Source of the DNA: Paenibacillus terrae
GTDB taxonomy: Bacteria; Bacillota; Bacilli; Paenibacillales; Paenibacillaceae
Reading direction: 5' to 3'
DNA length: 64,000 nucleotides
Assembly (NCBI RefSeq): GCF_005217525.1
Contig: NZ_PNXQ01000016.1
Coordinates: forward strand, 31,350 to 95,349
In this document: piece after piece, positions 7,349-16,354 of the stretch
Numbering within the stretch: position 1 is the first letter of the stretch
Layout: the number at the start of each line of letters is the position of its first letter
Notes under the pieces: generated by a model
What the model saw: the letters and a program-made list of their open reading frames with translations, nothing else
Database searches by the model: none
What the model was told of the DNA's origin: nothing
Position numbers and translations under genes: made by a program

Positions 7349-9228
7349 CCAACATTTCGGATCATATTTTCTCCACAAGCAATCTTTCTACAGCTCCCGC
7401 CAGCAACGCTTCGACGACTCAACGCTTCATTCAGGCGCTCCGCTCGGATACCTTTACACAGGTCGAGCAGCGTATCATCCGTCAACTGATTCAGGCATTG
7501 CTATATGAAGAAATTTTGCCTTATGACACGTACAGCGATTCCGTGGATAGCGGTGATCCACATTTTATACTGTCCGGCAAGGACCTTACAGGTCGCCCCG
7601 TCCAATACCGTTCTGTCGGGAAATGGATGCACAGCTTTGGGCGCATTCGGCTGGTTCCTGTTCCGGTCATTCGAGTTGGGACAGACGGAAGCGAAACGAC
7701 AGCCATGCTGGCGGATTTTGCAAATGAGGTCCTCAGTGCCGCACAGCAGGGTGAACGGCTTCAGCGCTTTATCGAGGAATTGGAGCAGACCTTGCTAAAG
7801 GATGTACAGGCGCAAAGCTCTTTCACCGCGCCATTTCTGACGGATGACCAGCGTCGATATGATGAGCTGGAAGGCAATTTGGGGGATGGACATCCCTACC
7901 ATCCATGTTACAAATCCAGAATCGGATTTACGCTGGCAGATAATGAGCTGTATGGTCCCGAGTTCAAGCAGCCTCTCCGTCCTGTTTGGTTGGCTATCGC
8001 TAAAAGCCATAGCCGGGCGGGGCAGTCGCAGGCAATTGAGTATGAAGCATTTATTCGCCAGGAGCTGGGAGAAGGTGAAGTTGCGCGCTTCCAAGCCTTG
8101 TTAACCAGCTACGGTCAGCAACCGGAGACCTATCGCTTCATGCCTGTCCACCCGTGGCAATGGCAGCAGGTCATTTTGCCACGGTTTCATCAAGAGCTGA
8201 CGGATCAGCGGATCGTATGGCTCGGTGAAGCGAGCGATGTGTATCAGGCGCAGCAGTCGATCCGCACATGGTCCAACCGGACCACACCGGAGCGCTCGTA
8301 TGTGAAGCTGTCGCTCAGCATTACGAACACCTCCACCAGCCGGATCATGGCTGGACATACGGTGCTGAACGGAGCGCTGATCACGGACTGGCTGCATGGG
8401 TTGCTAGAGCACGATGAATATGCCGCTCAGCAGGGGTTCTTTGTTTTACGTGAGATTTTGGGTATCACGTATGACTATGAGCAGCTTCCCGAATACCGTC
8501 AGGCGAAAACCTACGGCTCACTGGGGACGGTTTGGCGGGAAAGCATCCATGGCTATTTGCAGTCGGATGAGGATGCGATTCCTTTTAACGGACTATGCTA
8601 TGTGCAAAAAAACGGGGTGCCCTTCATAGATCCGTGGATACAGCAATTCGGTGTAGAGGAATGGACCCGGCGTGTGCTGGAGGCCACAATATCGCCGATT
8701 ATTCATATGCTGTATGCGCATGGGATTGGTATGGAATCCCACGGTCAGAATATCATTTTGATCCACCGGAACGGGCAACCGACACGGGTGGCGCTTAAGG
8801 ATTTTCATGATGGTGTGCGGTTTTCCGTGAAGCATCTGACAGAGCCGGAGAAATGCCCCGATCTTCATCCTGAGCCGTCAAGTCATGCCCGGATTAACCG
8901 CAATTCGTTTATTAAAACGAGCAACCCGGACGATGTACGCGACTTTTCCTACGATGCTTTTTTCTTTATTGCTGCCGCCGAGCTGGCGATGTTCCTGGCT
9001 GAACAATATCAGTTGGATGAGCAGCGCTTTTGGAAAATGTCCGCACAGGTCATTCATGATTATCAGCGCCAGCATCCTCAGCATGAGGAGCGATTCCGTC
9101 TGTTTGATTTGTTTGCCCCGACCGTACAGATTGAAGAATTGATGAAACGGCGGCTGCTTGGGGATGAGGACCTTCATTTCAAACCGGGAATGAACCCGCT
9201 ATATGCGTATCGGGAGCCGACATGCTGA
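7339..9228 (+). CDS. IucA/IucC NIS siderophore synthetase, SbnF-like
   Basis: This 629-residue NIS synthetase shows GDGHPYHPCYKSRIGF (about residue 182), QQSIRTW (about 304), ESHGQN (about 466) and LKDFHDG. It starts within the end of the SbnE-like gene behind TCGTGAGGTG and overlaps the aldolase gene by 7 nt, so translation is coupled. In staphyloferrin B loci SbnF follows SbnE and adds a second diamino acid to the citryl-amine intermediate. By position and sequence type this gene is the SbnF counterpart. A C-terminal FhuF-like region is normal for the family (ending near DLHFKPGMNPLY). Confidence 0.8.
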   Translation: MSVTNISDHIFSTSNLSTAPASNASTTQRFIQALRSDTFTQVEQRIIRQLIQALLYEEILPYDTYSDSVDSGDPHFILSGKDLTGRPVQYRSVGKWMHSFGRIRLVPVPVIRVGTDGSETTAMLADFANEVLSAAQQGERLQRFIEELEQTLLKDVQAQSSFTAPFLTDDQRRYDELEGNLGDGHPYHPCYKSRIGFTLADNELYGPEFKQPLRPVWLAIAKSHSRAGQSQAIEYEAFIRQELGEGEVARFQALLTSYGQQPETYRFMPVHPWQWQQVILPRFHQELTDQRIVWLGEASDVYQAQQSIRTWSNRTTPERSYVKLSLSITNTSTSRIMAGHTVLNGALITDWLHGLLEHDEYAAQQGFFVLREILGITYDYEQLPEYRQAKTYGSLGTVWRESIHGYLQSDEDAIPFNGLCYVQKNGVPFIDPWIQQFGVEEWTRRVLEATISPIIHMLYAHGIGMESHGQNIILIHRNGQPTRVALKDFHDGVRFSVKHLTEPEKCPDLHPEPSSHARINRNSFIKTSNPDDVRDFSYDAFFFIAAAELAMFLAEQYQLDEQRFWKMSAQVIHDYQRQHPQHEERFRLFDLFAPTVQIEELMKRRLLGDEDLHFKPGMNPLYAYREPTC

Positions 9229-9983
9229 CTGTAAATCGGCTTCAGGAGAAGCTGCGGAAAGGTCAGGAGGTATTTGGCCTCATCGCTTCCATCCCAACGG
9301 CGCTTACGGTCGAGATGATCGGACATGCCGGATATGATTTTGTGATCATTGACATGGAGCATGTCATGGTCAATCCCGAGACGGTGGAGCATATGATCCG
9401 TGCTGCGGAAGCTGCACAAATCACGCCCTTGGTGCGTGTGCCAGAGGTCAATGCCAAGGAAATACTGCGTGTGCTGGATAGCGGAGCACAGGGAATTGTC
9501 GTTCCGCATGTGGAGAGCAGGGAGCAGATGGAGATGCTGGTGCAGGCTGCAAAATATAGCCCGGAGGGCAAACGAAGCCTGAACAGCGGCAGGCCTGCCG
9601 CATTTGGCAAAGGAAGTCTGGTGGACTATATGAAGCAGGCCAATGATCAGATCATGCTGGTGCCGATGATTGAGAGCGGATTGGGTGTGGAACGCATCAC
9701 CGATATTTTGTCTGTATCGGGTATGGGCATGGTGCTGGAGGGAGCAGCGGATTTGTCCCAATCGTACGGGGTGCCGTGGCAGACCGATGCAACGATTGTG
9801 CAGGAAGGGCTACAGCGCGTCTTTGAAGCTTCACGGCAAGCAGGTATTCCGTACTGTGCCATTCCGCGTAGGGACGGTGAATACGGCGCACGGGCAGGAC
9901 AAGGGGTTCATGCCTTCGTGCTGGGTGATGAGCGGGGAATTGCTTTTCGCGCCTTGCAAAAAAGAAGGTCTGACCTACAGTAG
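9222..9983 (+). CDS. HpcH/HpaI-type citrate synthase, SbnG-like
   Basis: This 253-residue TIM-barrel protein belongs to the HpcH/HpaI aldolase family. It has the early VEMIGHAGYDFVIIDMEH strand, then RVPEVNAKEILRVLDSGAQGIVVPHV and a late MIESGLGVERI segment. In staphyloferrin B clusters this family member (SbnG) condenses oxaloacetate with acetyl-CoA to make citrate dedicated to siderophore assembly, independent of the TCA cycle. Here it sits between the SbnF-like and SbnH-like genes, in exactly the SbnF-G-H order. An aldolase role on other 2-keto acids is the alternative, but the context strongly favours citrate supply. Confidence 0.82.
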   Translation: MLTVNRLQEKLRKGQEVFGLIASIPTALTVEMIGHAGYDFVIIDMEHVMVNPETVEHMIRAAEAAQITPLVRVPEVNAKEILRVLDSGAQGIVVPHVESREQMEMLVQAAKYSPEGKRSLNSGRPAAFGKGSLVDYMKQANDQIMLVPMIESGLGVERITDILSVSGMGMVLEGAADLSQSYGVPWQTDATIVQEGLQRVFEASRQAGIPYCAIPRRDGEYGARAGQGVHAFVLGDERGIAFRALQKRRSDLQ

Positions 9984-10007
9984 CTCTCAACATAAAGGAG
10001 GAAGAAC

Positions 10008-11240
10008 ATGAGTCAGCTTGTTACAGCATTATCGGGAGGGCAGATCGTTCCGTATCTGAAAAAGCTTATCCAGCAAACACGGGAGCGAGAGCAGCAGCCG
10101 GTATGCGCATATATATATGACCTGGGCGCACTGAGAGAACGGGCACAACGTTGTGTGAGCAGCTTGCCCGACGATTGCAGTTTGTTTTACGCGGTCAAAG
10201 CTAATCCCGATCCTCATTTGATTGCTAGCCTGCTTCCCATCGTAAAGGGCTTTGAAGCTGCATCTATTGGAGAGATTCGGACCATTCGTGAAGTGTCAGC
10301 CGACGTGCCGATTATTTTTGGAGGTCCGGGGAAAAAGGACGCCGAAATTGAGGAAGCGTTGGAGCGGAAGGTGATGCTGATTCATGCTGAAAGTCTGCAT
10401 GAGTTGCAGCGTATCGGCTGGATTGCGGAACGCAGGCAACAGCATGTATCTATTTTGCTGCGCATTAATTTACGGCGTACCTTGCCGGAGGCGAGCATTA
10501 CGATGTCCGGTCGTCCCACTCAGTTTGGTATCGACGAAATTCAGGTGCCGGAAGCGATCCGACTGGTCCAAAGCCTGCCGTATGTACAATTGGAGGGCTT
10601 CCATATGCACTCTCTGTCCAATAATCTGGATGCCCGGCTGCATGCTCGCATGGTCGCTACGTATTTGCAGTGTGTGCAGGGCTGGATTCAGGAGCATGAG
10701 CTATCTATCCGCTATCTGAACGCGGGCGGTGGCTTCGGCATTTCGTATACCGATCTGGAGCGCAGGTTTGAATGGGATGATTTCATGGAAGAATTGCATC
10801 AAGTGTGGGAGGAATACCGTATTCCAGGCATCCAGCTCATTTTTGAATCCGGGCGCTATATGGTGGCACACTGCGGGTATTATGCGGCAGAAGTGATCGA
10901 CCTCAAAACGAATCATGACCAGCATTATGCCATTATTCGTGGGGGAACCCATCATTTTCGATTGCCAGTGTCATGGCAGCATAATCAGCCGTTTGAGGTG
11001 GTTGCTGTTGACGATTGGCGTTATCCTTTTCCGCGAACAGAGCGGCGACAAACAGCGGTGACCATCGCGGGTGAGCTTTGTACTCCCAAGGATGTACTTG
11101 CGTATGAAGTGTATGTGGAGCATTTGCGGATTGGCGATGTTCTGCTGTTCCATATTGCGGGAGCCTATGGCTGGACGATTTCCCATCATGACTTTCTCAG
11201 TCATCCACATCCACATTTTTACTATATAAACCAAAATTGA
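10008..11240 (+). CDS. PLP-dependent decarboxylase, SbnH-like (fold type III)
   Basis: This 410-residue protein has an alanine-racemase-like N-terminal barrel with the PLP lysine in FYAVKANPD (K64), the Gly-rich phosphate loop NAGGGFGISY, and the C-terminal GELCTPKDV with the active-site Cys. It belongs with diaminopimelate/ornithine decarboxylases. SbnH decarboxylates the citryl-diaminopropionate intermediate, and by position this enzyme should act on a citryl-diamino acid here. Because the upstream aminotransferase makes diaminobutyrate, the product may carry 1,3-diaminopropane instead of ethylenediamine. RBS AAAGGAGGAAG precedes the ATG. Confidence 0.82.
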   Translation: MSQLVTALSGGQIVPYLKKLIQQTREREQQPVCAYIYDLGALRERAQRCVSSLPDDCSLFYAVKANPDPHLIASLLPIVKGFEAASIGEIRTIREVSADVPIIFGGPGKKDAEIEEALERKVMLIHAESLHELQRIGWIAERRQQHVSILLRINLRRTLPEASITMSGRPTQFGIDEIQVPEAIRLVQSLPYVQLEGFHMHSLSNNLDARLHARMVATYLQCVQGWIQEHELSIRYLNAGGGFGISYTDLERRFEWDDFMEELHQVWEEYRIPGIQLIFESGRYMVAHCGYYAAEVIDLKTNHDQHYAIIRGGTHHFRLPVSWQHNQPFEVVAVDDWRYPFPRTERRQTAVTIAGELCTPKDVLAYEVYVEHLRIGDVLLFHIAGAYGWTISHHDFLSHPHPHFYYINQN

Positions 11241-11276
11241 GAGTGATCTATAGCGCTACTACGCAAACAGAAAGTT

Positions 11277-11304
11277 CTTCCCATCGCCCCGCCCCCGGAT
11301 TTCT
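11277..11304 (-). repeat. Solitary arm of the long-hairpin element
   Basis: The segment around CCATCGCC...CCCCGGATTTCT matches the reverse complement of the right arm of the hairpin element at 31808-31922 closely, apart from a length change in its GC-rich repeat. The partner arm is absent, so this is a half or decayed copy in the 133-nt gap between the SbnH-like and SbnC-like genes. Confidence 0.45.
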
Positions 11305-11373
11305 AAAATAAAGCCTATGATCAGGGTCGAAATCAGTCAAAGCAGCACTAACATGAAGGAGGAATGAATCCAT

Positions 11374-13413
11374 ATGAAGTACACAACAAGCACGACCCCG
11401 GTGCTTTCGTCCGAAGAAACAACGCTTTTGCAGAAGAAAAAGCAGGCTGAAAACCATGTCATGCAGGATCTCATCAATACATTGCTGGCAGAAGGATTTT
11501 GGGAGCATGCCGATGTTGAACTGTTGTCTATGCCGCAATGGCAAAGCTACTATACTACCGTCCATCCCGAATTAGGCGAGCTATTTTCTTTTGCCGATCC
11601 TGAAGCAATTGCGGATGCAAAAGGGGAAATCTCTCCCAACGGCCGTTCTATAAGCCTTTACCGCTGGTGGGTGGATCGGGAGCAGCAGCACAGTCTCATT
11701 TTTCCCGTACAAGCTGCGGTGGTTCAACCCCATCGCTATCTACAGTCGAATGGCGTGTATGAAATTCGGCGGTGGCCAGAGGGTGGCGGGTTTGATGCAG
11801 TATTGCTTCACCCCGTAACGCTGATGCAGCGTGTGATTGAGGGATGCCTGGATGAAGAATACCGCCAACAGGAGGGAGTGGGACGGTTTGTCCAGCTACT
11901 GGAGCAAACCATTGAACAGACTACATGGTCGCTGGATAGCGGACTGACGGATGAAAGTATACTGGAGAAATCGCCCTCAGAGGCTTTTCAACGATTGGAA
12001 CAGTATTCTTCGCTGCGTGATCGTCCGTTTCACCCCGCATCCAAGGCCAAAACGGGCTTGAACGAGGAGGACTATCGCAAATATATCGCTGAATTTGGGC
12101 AAGCCATCACGTTGAACTGGGTGGCGCTCCGAAAGGATGCGGTGATGACCGGAGTGGGAATCGCAGAAGGGCCTCATTTTACGGACACAGAAGCAGTAGC
12201 AGCAGTAGTCGAATCGGTTACACAGCGTCCATACGATGGGCAGCAGCCGGGTGACCTTCTTCTGTCCAGTTCCGAGCGTCAGCTAGTAGAGCAGGAGATG
12301 CAGGAACGCGGATTTGCTGCGGATTATATTGCAATCCCCGTTCATCCGTGGCAGCTCACGTATATGCTGCCCCAGCATTTGCATACCGAGCAGGCGGACA
12401 AAGTATGGATTCCACTGGAAGTGAAGGCCGGAGCTTTTCAGGCAACCTCGTCTGTGCGCTCCCTGTCTCCCAAGGATGGCGGGCCAAATTATGTCAAGCT
12501 GCCGCTGGGCGTGTTTTCATTGGGGGCATCCCGCTATCTCCCTGCGGTAAAGCTGATTAACGGAGATCGTGGACAAGCCATGTTGCAGCAGGCCAAGACC
12601 CGTGACCCGCAGCTTCAGGAACGCTTATTTTTATGCGATGAAGGCTCCTGGTGGGCCTATATGCCGGAAAATGGCAGCCTGTATGATGATCCACCCCGGC
12701 ACCTGGCAGCGATGGCGCGGATTTATCCGCATGAATTGATCCATGATCCTGCTGTTTGCCTGATTCCCATGTCTGCGTTGGCCGCAGGCCAGCATCATTT
12801 TTTCCGGGAATGGGCCACTGAGCGCGGACTTCCAGACACGGCAGAATCGGTAAAACAACTGTTCGGTGAAGTGTGCTCGACATTTTTTGAAATCATGCTG
12901 CGCCTGTATCGGATCGGGCTTATGCCTGAAATCCATGGACAAAACTGTGTACTGGTCTGGAAAAATGGCAGGATCGAGCACATTTTGCTGCGTGACCATG
13001 ACTCGGTGCGTCTGCATCTGCCCTGGCTGACAGAGCAGGGGATTGCCGATCCTGAATACCAAATCCGACCCGGCTATTCCAACAGCCTATATAATGAAAC
13101 ACCGAAGAAATTGCTGTTCTACCTGCAAACCCTTGGCATTCAAGTCAATCTGTACGCCATTATAGATACTCTTAGCAATGTTTATGGAATAGATGAGTCC
13201 ACTTTGTGGTCTGTACTAAAGCATCAATTGGAAGAAGCGATCCAACGTGTGCCCTTCAAGGCTGACGTTCGTCAGGAAATCGAGCATATTTTATTTGAAA
13301 AGCCGGATTGGCCGCTCAAGCTGCTGGTTAAACCTTTACTGGAGCAGTCCGGGGTACCCGGCAGCATGCCATCTGGTCAAAGCCGCATACAGAACCCGTT
13401 TCATCATTTATAA
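11374..13413 (+). CDS. IucA/IucC NIS siderophore synthetase, SbnC-like
   Basis: This 679-residue synthetase starts behind AAGGAGGAATG. Motifs include DRPFHPASKAKTGL (about residue 215), a SSVRSLS ATP-binding segment (about 360), EIHGQN (about 519) and LRDHDSVRLH. The HPASK type differs from the other two synthetases in the operon. In staphyloferrin B assembly SbnC makes the last amide with 2-oxoglutarate. In Staphylococcus sbnC lies upstream of sbnD, while here the third synthetase is last in the operon and is separated by a 133-nt spacer. The assignment to SbnC is by elimination and sequence type. Confidence 0.78.
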   Translation: MKYTTSTTPVLSSEETTLLQKKKQAENHVMQDLINTLLAEGFWEHADVELLSMPQWQSYYTTVHPELGELFSFADPEAIADAKGEISPNGRSISLYRWWVDREQQHSLIFPVQAAVVQPHRYLQSNGVYEIRRWPEGGGFDAVLLHPVTLMQRVIEGCLDEEYRQQEGVGRFVQLLEQTIEQTTWSLDSGLTDESILEKSPSEAFQRLEQYSSLRDRPFHPASKAKTGLNEEDYRKYIAEFGQAITLNWVALRKDAVMTGVGIAEGPHFTDTEAVAAVVESVTQRPYDGQQPGDLLLSSSERQLVEQEMQERGFAADYIAIPVHPWQLTYMLPQHLHTEQADKVWIPLEVKAGAFQATSSVRSLSPKDGGPNYVKLPLGVFSLGASRYLPAVKLINGDRGQAMLQQAKTRDPQLQERLFLCDEGSWWAYMPENGSLYDDPPRHLAAMARIYPHELIHDPAVCLIPMSALAAGQHHFFREWATERGLPDTAESVKQLFGEVCSTFFEIMLRLYRIGLMPEIHGQNCVLVWKNGRIEHILLRDHDSVRLHLPWLTEQGIADPEYQIRPGYSNSLYNETPKKLLFYLQTLGIQVNLYAIIDTLSNVYGIDESTLWSVLKHQLEEAIQRVPFKADVRQEIEHILFEKPDWPLKLLVKPLLEQSGVPGSMPSGQSRIQNPFHHL

Positions 13414-13432
13414 GCTTGAGCGCAATTCCATT

Positions 13433-13499
13433 TTGCAAAATCCGACCCAGTCTATATATAATGAAATGAGTTCTCACATAAATGAGAATAATTATCGAT
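13433..13499 (+). promoter_or_regulatory. Promoter and Fur box of the btr-like gene
   Basis: TTGCAA (13433-13438) and TATAAT (13457-13462) are 18 bp apart. A Fur box around TGAGAATAATTATCG (about 13483-13497) lies just downstream of the -10, with six of seven matches in each half to TGATAAT-n-ATTATCA. Confidence 0.75.
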
Positions 13500-13519
13500 A
13501 TATAGAAGGGCTGGGAGCC

Positions 13520-15136
13520 ATGAATACTCAAGACCCATCTTTTACTTCATTTCTTTATAAACTGCAGGATATTCAGCATGTGTACTCTGGTCGCTCTTTC
13601 TCCCGGCAAGAAACGTCCTTTCATACCTTGTTATTATTCAATGAAGGCGAAGGGGACATAGCCATTGATGGAATGATATATCCTCTTTACCGTCAAAAGG
13701 GCTTTATGCTTGCTCCCGGCGCAGTCATGAAGCTCCATATGCTGTCCGGCGCTCTGGCGGATTATTATATCATCCGTTTTCTTGCATTACAGCCGTCCGG
13801 GGAGCCGGACCGTTACATACCTGCACCAGCGCTTGGACCGCATGATTGGATCATTCCCCACTTTCGTTTTGTAATGGATATGGTCGAGGAGATCAAGAGG
13901 AAGCATCATTGTAATAGCGTGTGGGACCAAATGAAGGCCAACATTGTATTTCAGGAAATGCTGATGTCCTTGTTCCAGCATACGAGCCGTGATCAGAAGC
14001 CCGATGTGCAGCAGGCGGTGACGCTGACCCTCCATTATATGGAGCAGCACTATGCTTCCGATATTACACGGGACAAGCTGGCGGAGCTGGCAGGGATGAG
14101 CGCTGATTATTATTCGCGTATGTTCAAAAAATTGATCGGCAAAAGCCCGATGGAATATTTGACGGACATTCGTATTAATCATGCGAAGCAGGCGCTTGTG
14201 CTCACTCGTGATTCCTTCCGATCTATTGCTCACGGTGTCGGGTTTAGCGATGAGTTCTATTTTAGCCGTAAATTTAAAGCCGCTACTGGACGTTCTCCCT
14301 CAGCCTACGTGAATACAATTAGGTATTCGGATAAAATCGCTTCGCTCAAGCATCTGTTAACCGGACATTTGGTGGCATTGGGCATTGAGCCGTACGCGGC
14401 AGTCATCAACAAGGCTTATCCTGTCACCGAAGGCTTCCGTAATACCATTTCGGTGGGTGAGGTCCAGCCCGATCTGGAGAGGCTGATGTCAGCCCGGCCT
14501 GATCTGATTTTAACCTGTGAGTTCAGGGATTTTGAGAAGTCGAAAAAGGAAAAAATGTACGAGCAGATTGCGCCCACCGTCACCGTGCCCTTTTTTCAAA
14601 ACTGGCGCACTCATTTTCAGTCCATTGCCCGTATTGTCGGCAAGGATGCAGAAGCGGTGGAATGGCTGGAACGGTATGAAACGAAGGCTGCGACCATTTC
14701 TCGAAAGCTCAGGCAAAAGCTCGGCGGGGAGACGGTGCTAATCGTGGGAGTGGGGAACCAGAAAATGTGTGTGTATGGACAACGGAATGTGGGAACGGTG
14801 CTATATGGGGATTTAAAGCTGTCTATGCCTGTGGGAGTGGAGGATATTGCCCATTACCGTGAGGTGACGTTGGACGATCTGGCTGAATATGACGCGGACC
14901 GCATCATATTGACCTGTTTCCGCCACTATGGAAATGCCTGTGAAGAACAGACGATTCAGCAGGAATGTCTGGCTCTGTGGCGCTCCCCTGTATGGCAGAA
15001 ATTGAAGGCGGTGCAAAGCGGAGCTGTACACTCTATGTGTGATAGCCGACACCTGTATACATGCTATACTTCGTTGTCCCACGACCTGTTATTGGACAAA
15101 ACGGTCACGTTGTTATTGTCTGATTCGTCCAAATAA
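13520..15136 (+). CDS. Btr-like AraC regulator fused to a siderophore-binding domain
   Basis: This 538-residue protein has three parts: an N-terminal AraC ligand/arm region, two helix-turn-helix motifs at about residues 170-270 (LAELAGMSADYYSRMFKKLIG, GFSDEFYFSRKFK), and a periplasmic-binding-protein-like domain at about 278-530 (ISVGEVQPDLERLMSARPDLIL). This is the layout of B. subtilis Btr (529 residues), which senses ferric siderophore in the cytoplasm and activates uptake genes. I chose ATG 13520 (CTGGGAG upstream) because earlier in-frame starts lie over the Fur box. It is transcribed between the synthesis operon and the uptake genes, so it probably activates the latter when its own siderophore returns. 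Confidence 0.85.
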   Translation: MNTQDPSFTSFLYKLQDIQHVYSGRSFSRQETSFHTLLLFNEGEGDIAIDGMIYPLYRQKGFMLAPGAVMKLHMLSGALADYYIIRFLALQPSGEPDRYIPAPALGPHDWIIPHFRFVMDMVEEIKRKHHCNSVWDQMKANIVFQEMLMSLFQHTSRDQKPDVQQAVTLTLHYMEQHYASDITRDKLAELAGMSADYYSRMFKKLIGKSPMEYLTDIRINHAKQALVLTRDSFRSIAHGVGFSDEFYFSRKFKAATGRSPSAYVNTIRYSDKIASLKHLLTGHLVALGIEPYAAVINKAYPVTEGFRNTISVGEVQPDLERLMSARPDLILTCEFRDFEKSKKEKMYEQIAPTVTVPFFQNWRTHFQSIARIVGKDAEAVEWLERYETKAATISRKLRQKLGGETVLIVGVGNQKMCVYGQRNVGTVLYGDLKLSMPVGVEDIAHYREVTLDDLAEYDADRIILTCFRHYGNACEEQTIQQECLALWRSPVWQKLKAVQSGAVHSMCDSRHLYTCYTSLSHDLLLDKTVTLLLSDSSK

Positions 15137-15186
15137 GGGACGCTAACGTCCATGTTCATCATGGCCCCTCTCCCTATAATTAATAA

Positions 15187-15201
15187 TGAGAATCAATATC
15201 A
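15187..15201 (+). promoter_or_regulatory. Fur box before the siderophore-binding lipoprotein
   Basis: TGAGAATCAATATCA matches TGATAAT-n-ATTATCA at six of seven positions in each half and is embedded in a longer palindrome (TAATGAGAA...TATCATTA). It lies 33 nt before the ATG of the binding protein. Taken alone it would put the uptake operon under direct iron repression. Confidence 0.8.
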
Positions 15202-15233
15202 TTATTGGCGATCTAAATAGGGGGAATAGAGAA

Positions 15234-16241
15234 ATGTTTCGAGCTTCAGGCAAGGGGAGTATATGGGTTGCGCTCATCGTTGTATTGCTGCTTTTATCCG
15301 GCTGCGGAGCTGGAGGCGCGGGTAAGAGTGCAAATTCCGGTGAAGCGACTGGAACGGATAAAGGAACGACGGATACGCAGGGAGCGACTTCAACCGATTC
15401 GGTGCGTACCATTGAGCATGTGTTGGGGAAAACCGAGATTAAAGGTACGCCCAAACGGATCGTAACACTGTATAACGGCGCTACAGACGTCATGATCGCC
15501 TACGGCGTCAAGCCTGTGGGGATTGTGGAGGCAAGTGGAACGGAGCCGGTATACGATTATTTGAAAAAGGATCTTGAAGGGATTCCGACCGTTGGTCTGG
15601 AGACACAGCCGAATATGGAGGAAATCTATAAGCTGAAGCCGGATGTCATCCTTGCAAGCAAGTTCCGTAACGAAGCAACGTATCAGCAATTGTCGGAAAT
15701 TGCACCTACGGTTGCCGTCGATCAGCTATATGAGTGGAAGGATACAGTGAAGCTGATCGGACAAGTGCTGAATCAGGAAGACAAGGGCACACAATTGCTG
15801 GCGGATTGGGACCAACGTGTAGCGGACTTCAAAACAAAAATGGGCGATCGCCTGCCGATCAAGGCTTCCATCGTTAATTTCCGGGCAGACCATGCACGTA
15901 TTTACTATATGGGCTTTGCCGGACAGATTTTGAAGGAACTGGGCTTCACCCGCCCTCCTGCACAAGAAGGAGACAAGTGGGGAATTAAAGTCAACAGCAA
16001 GGAAAGTATACCGGACATGAATGCAGATACGTTGTTCGTCTTTAACTCGGGCAAGGATCAGGCAGCGATTGAAAAAAATGTTGAAGCCTGGACAAGCCAT
16101 CCCTTGTGGAAAAACCTTGATGCATACAAGAAAAAGAGTATTTTCAAGGTCGATGAAGTGAACTGGAATCTGGCTGGAGGCTATCTGAGCGCAAATCGGA
16201 TGCTGGATGATCTTTATAAATTATATGATCTGAAATCATAA
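15234..16241 (+). CDS. Ferric siderophore-binding lipoprotein (FecB/YfiY type)
   Basis: This 335-residue class III binding protein starts at ATG 15234, behind AGGGGGAATAGAGAA. It has a lipoprotein signal ending in LLLSGC (Cys about residue 23), then a Gly/Ser/Thr linker with several repeats of GT/TD. The core begins at TIEHVLGKTEIKGTPKRIVTL and ends ANRMLDDLYKL. It is anchored outside the membrane and captures the ferric complex for the FecCD permease pair. The sequence type resembles carboxylate/hydroxamate binders such as YfiY and SirA, and SirABC adjoins the sbn locus in Staphylococcus, so the locally made siderophore is the likely ligand. Confidence 0.85.
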   Translation: MFRASGKGSIWVALIVVLLLLSGCGAGGAGKSANSGEATGTDKGTTDTQGATSTDSVRTIEHVLGKTEIKGTPKRIVTLYNGATDVMIAYGVKPVGIVEASGTEPVYDYLKKDLEGIPTVGLETQPNMEEIYKLKPDVILASKFRNEATYQQLSEIAPTVAVDQLYEWKDTVKLIGQVLNQEDKGTQLLADWDQRVADFKTKMGDRLPIKASIVNFRADHARIYYMGFAGQILKELGFTRPPAQEGDKWGIKVNSKESIPDMNADTLFVFNSGKDQAAIEKNVEAWTSHPLWKNLDAYKKKSIFKVDEVNWNLAGGYLSANRMLDDLYKLYDLKS

Positions 16242-16275
16242 ATAAATATTTCAAAAGCAAGACGGAAATACAGCA

Positions 16276-16314
16276 GAGGAGGGGTGAGGGGTCTATATCT
16301 CTCATCCTTCTTTT
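16276..16314 (+). terminator. Attenuating hairpin between binding protein and permeases
   Basis: GAGGAGGGGTGAG pairs imperfectly with CTCATCCTTCTTTT across a short loop and is followed by TTTT. A leaky terminator here would give more binding protein than permease, a common arrangement. Confidence 0.5.
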
Positions 16315-16354
16315 GTGTTGTACCATGCTGCTGGAAGAGTGAGGCTATGCAAAG

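Noticed and set aside
13247..13519. N-terminal extension of the Btr-like regulator
   Set aside because: The frame is open to 13247, but it overlaps the end of the SbnC-like gene and runs across the promoter and Fur box; ATG 13520 gives the expected Btr length.
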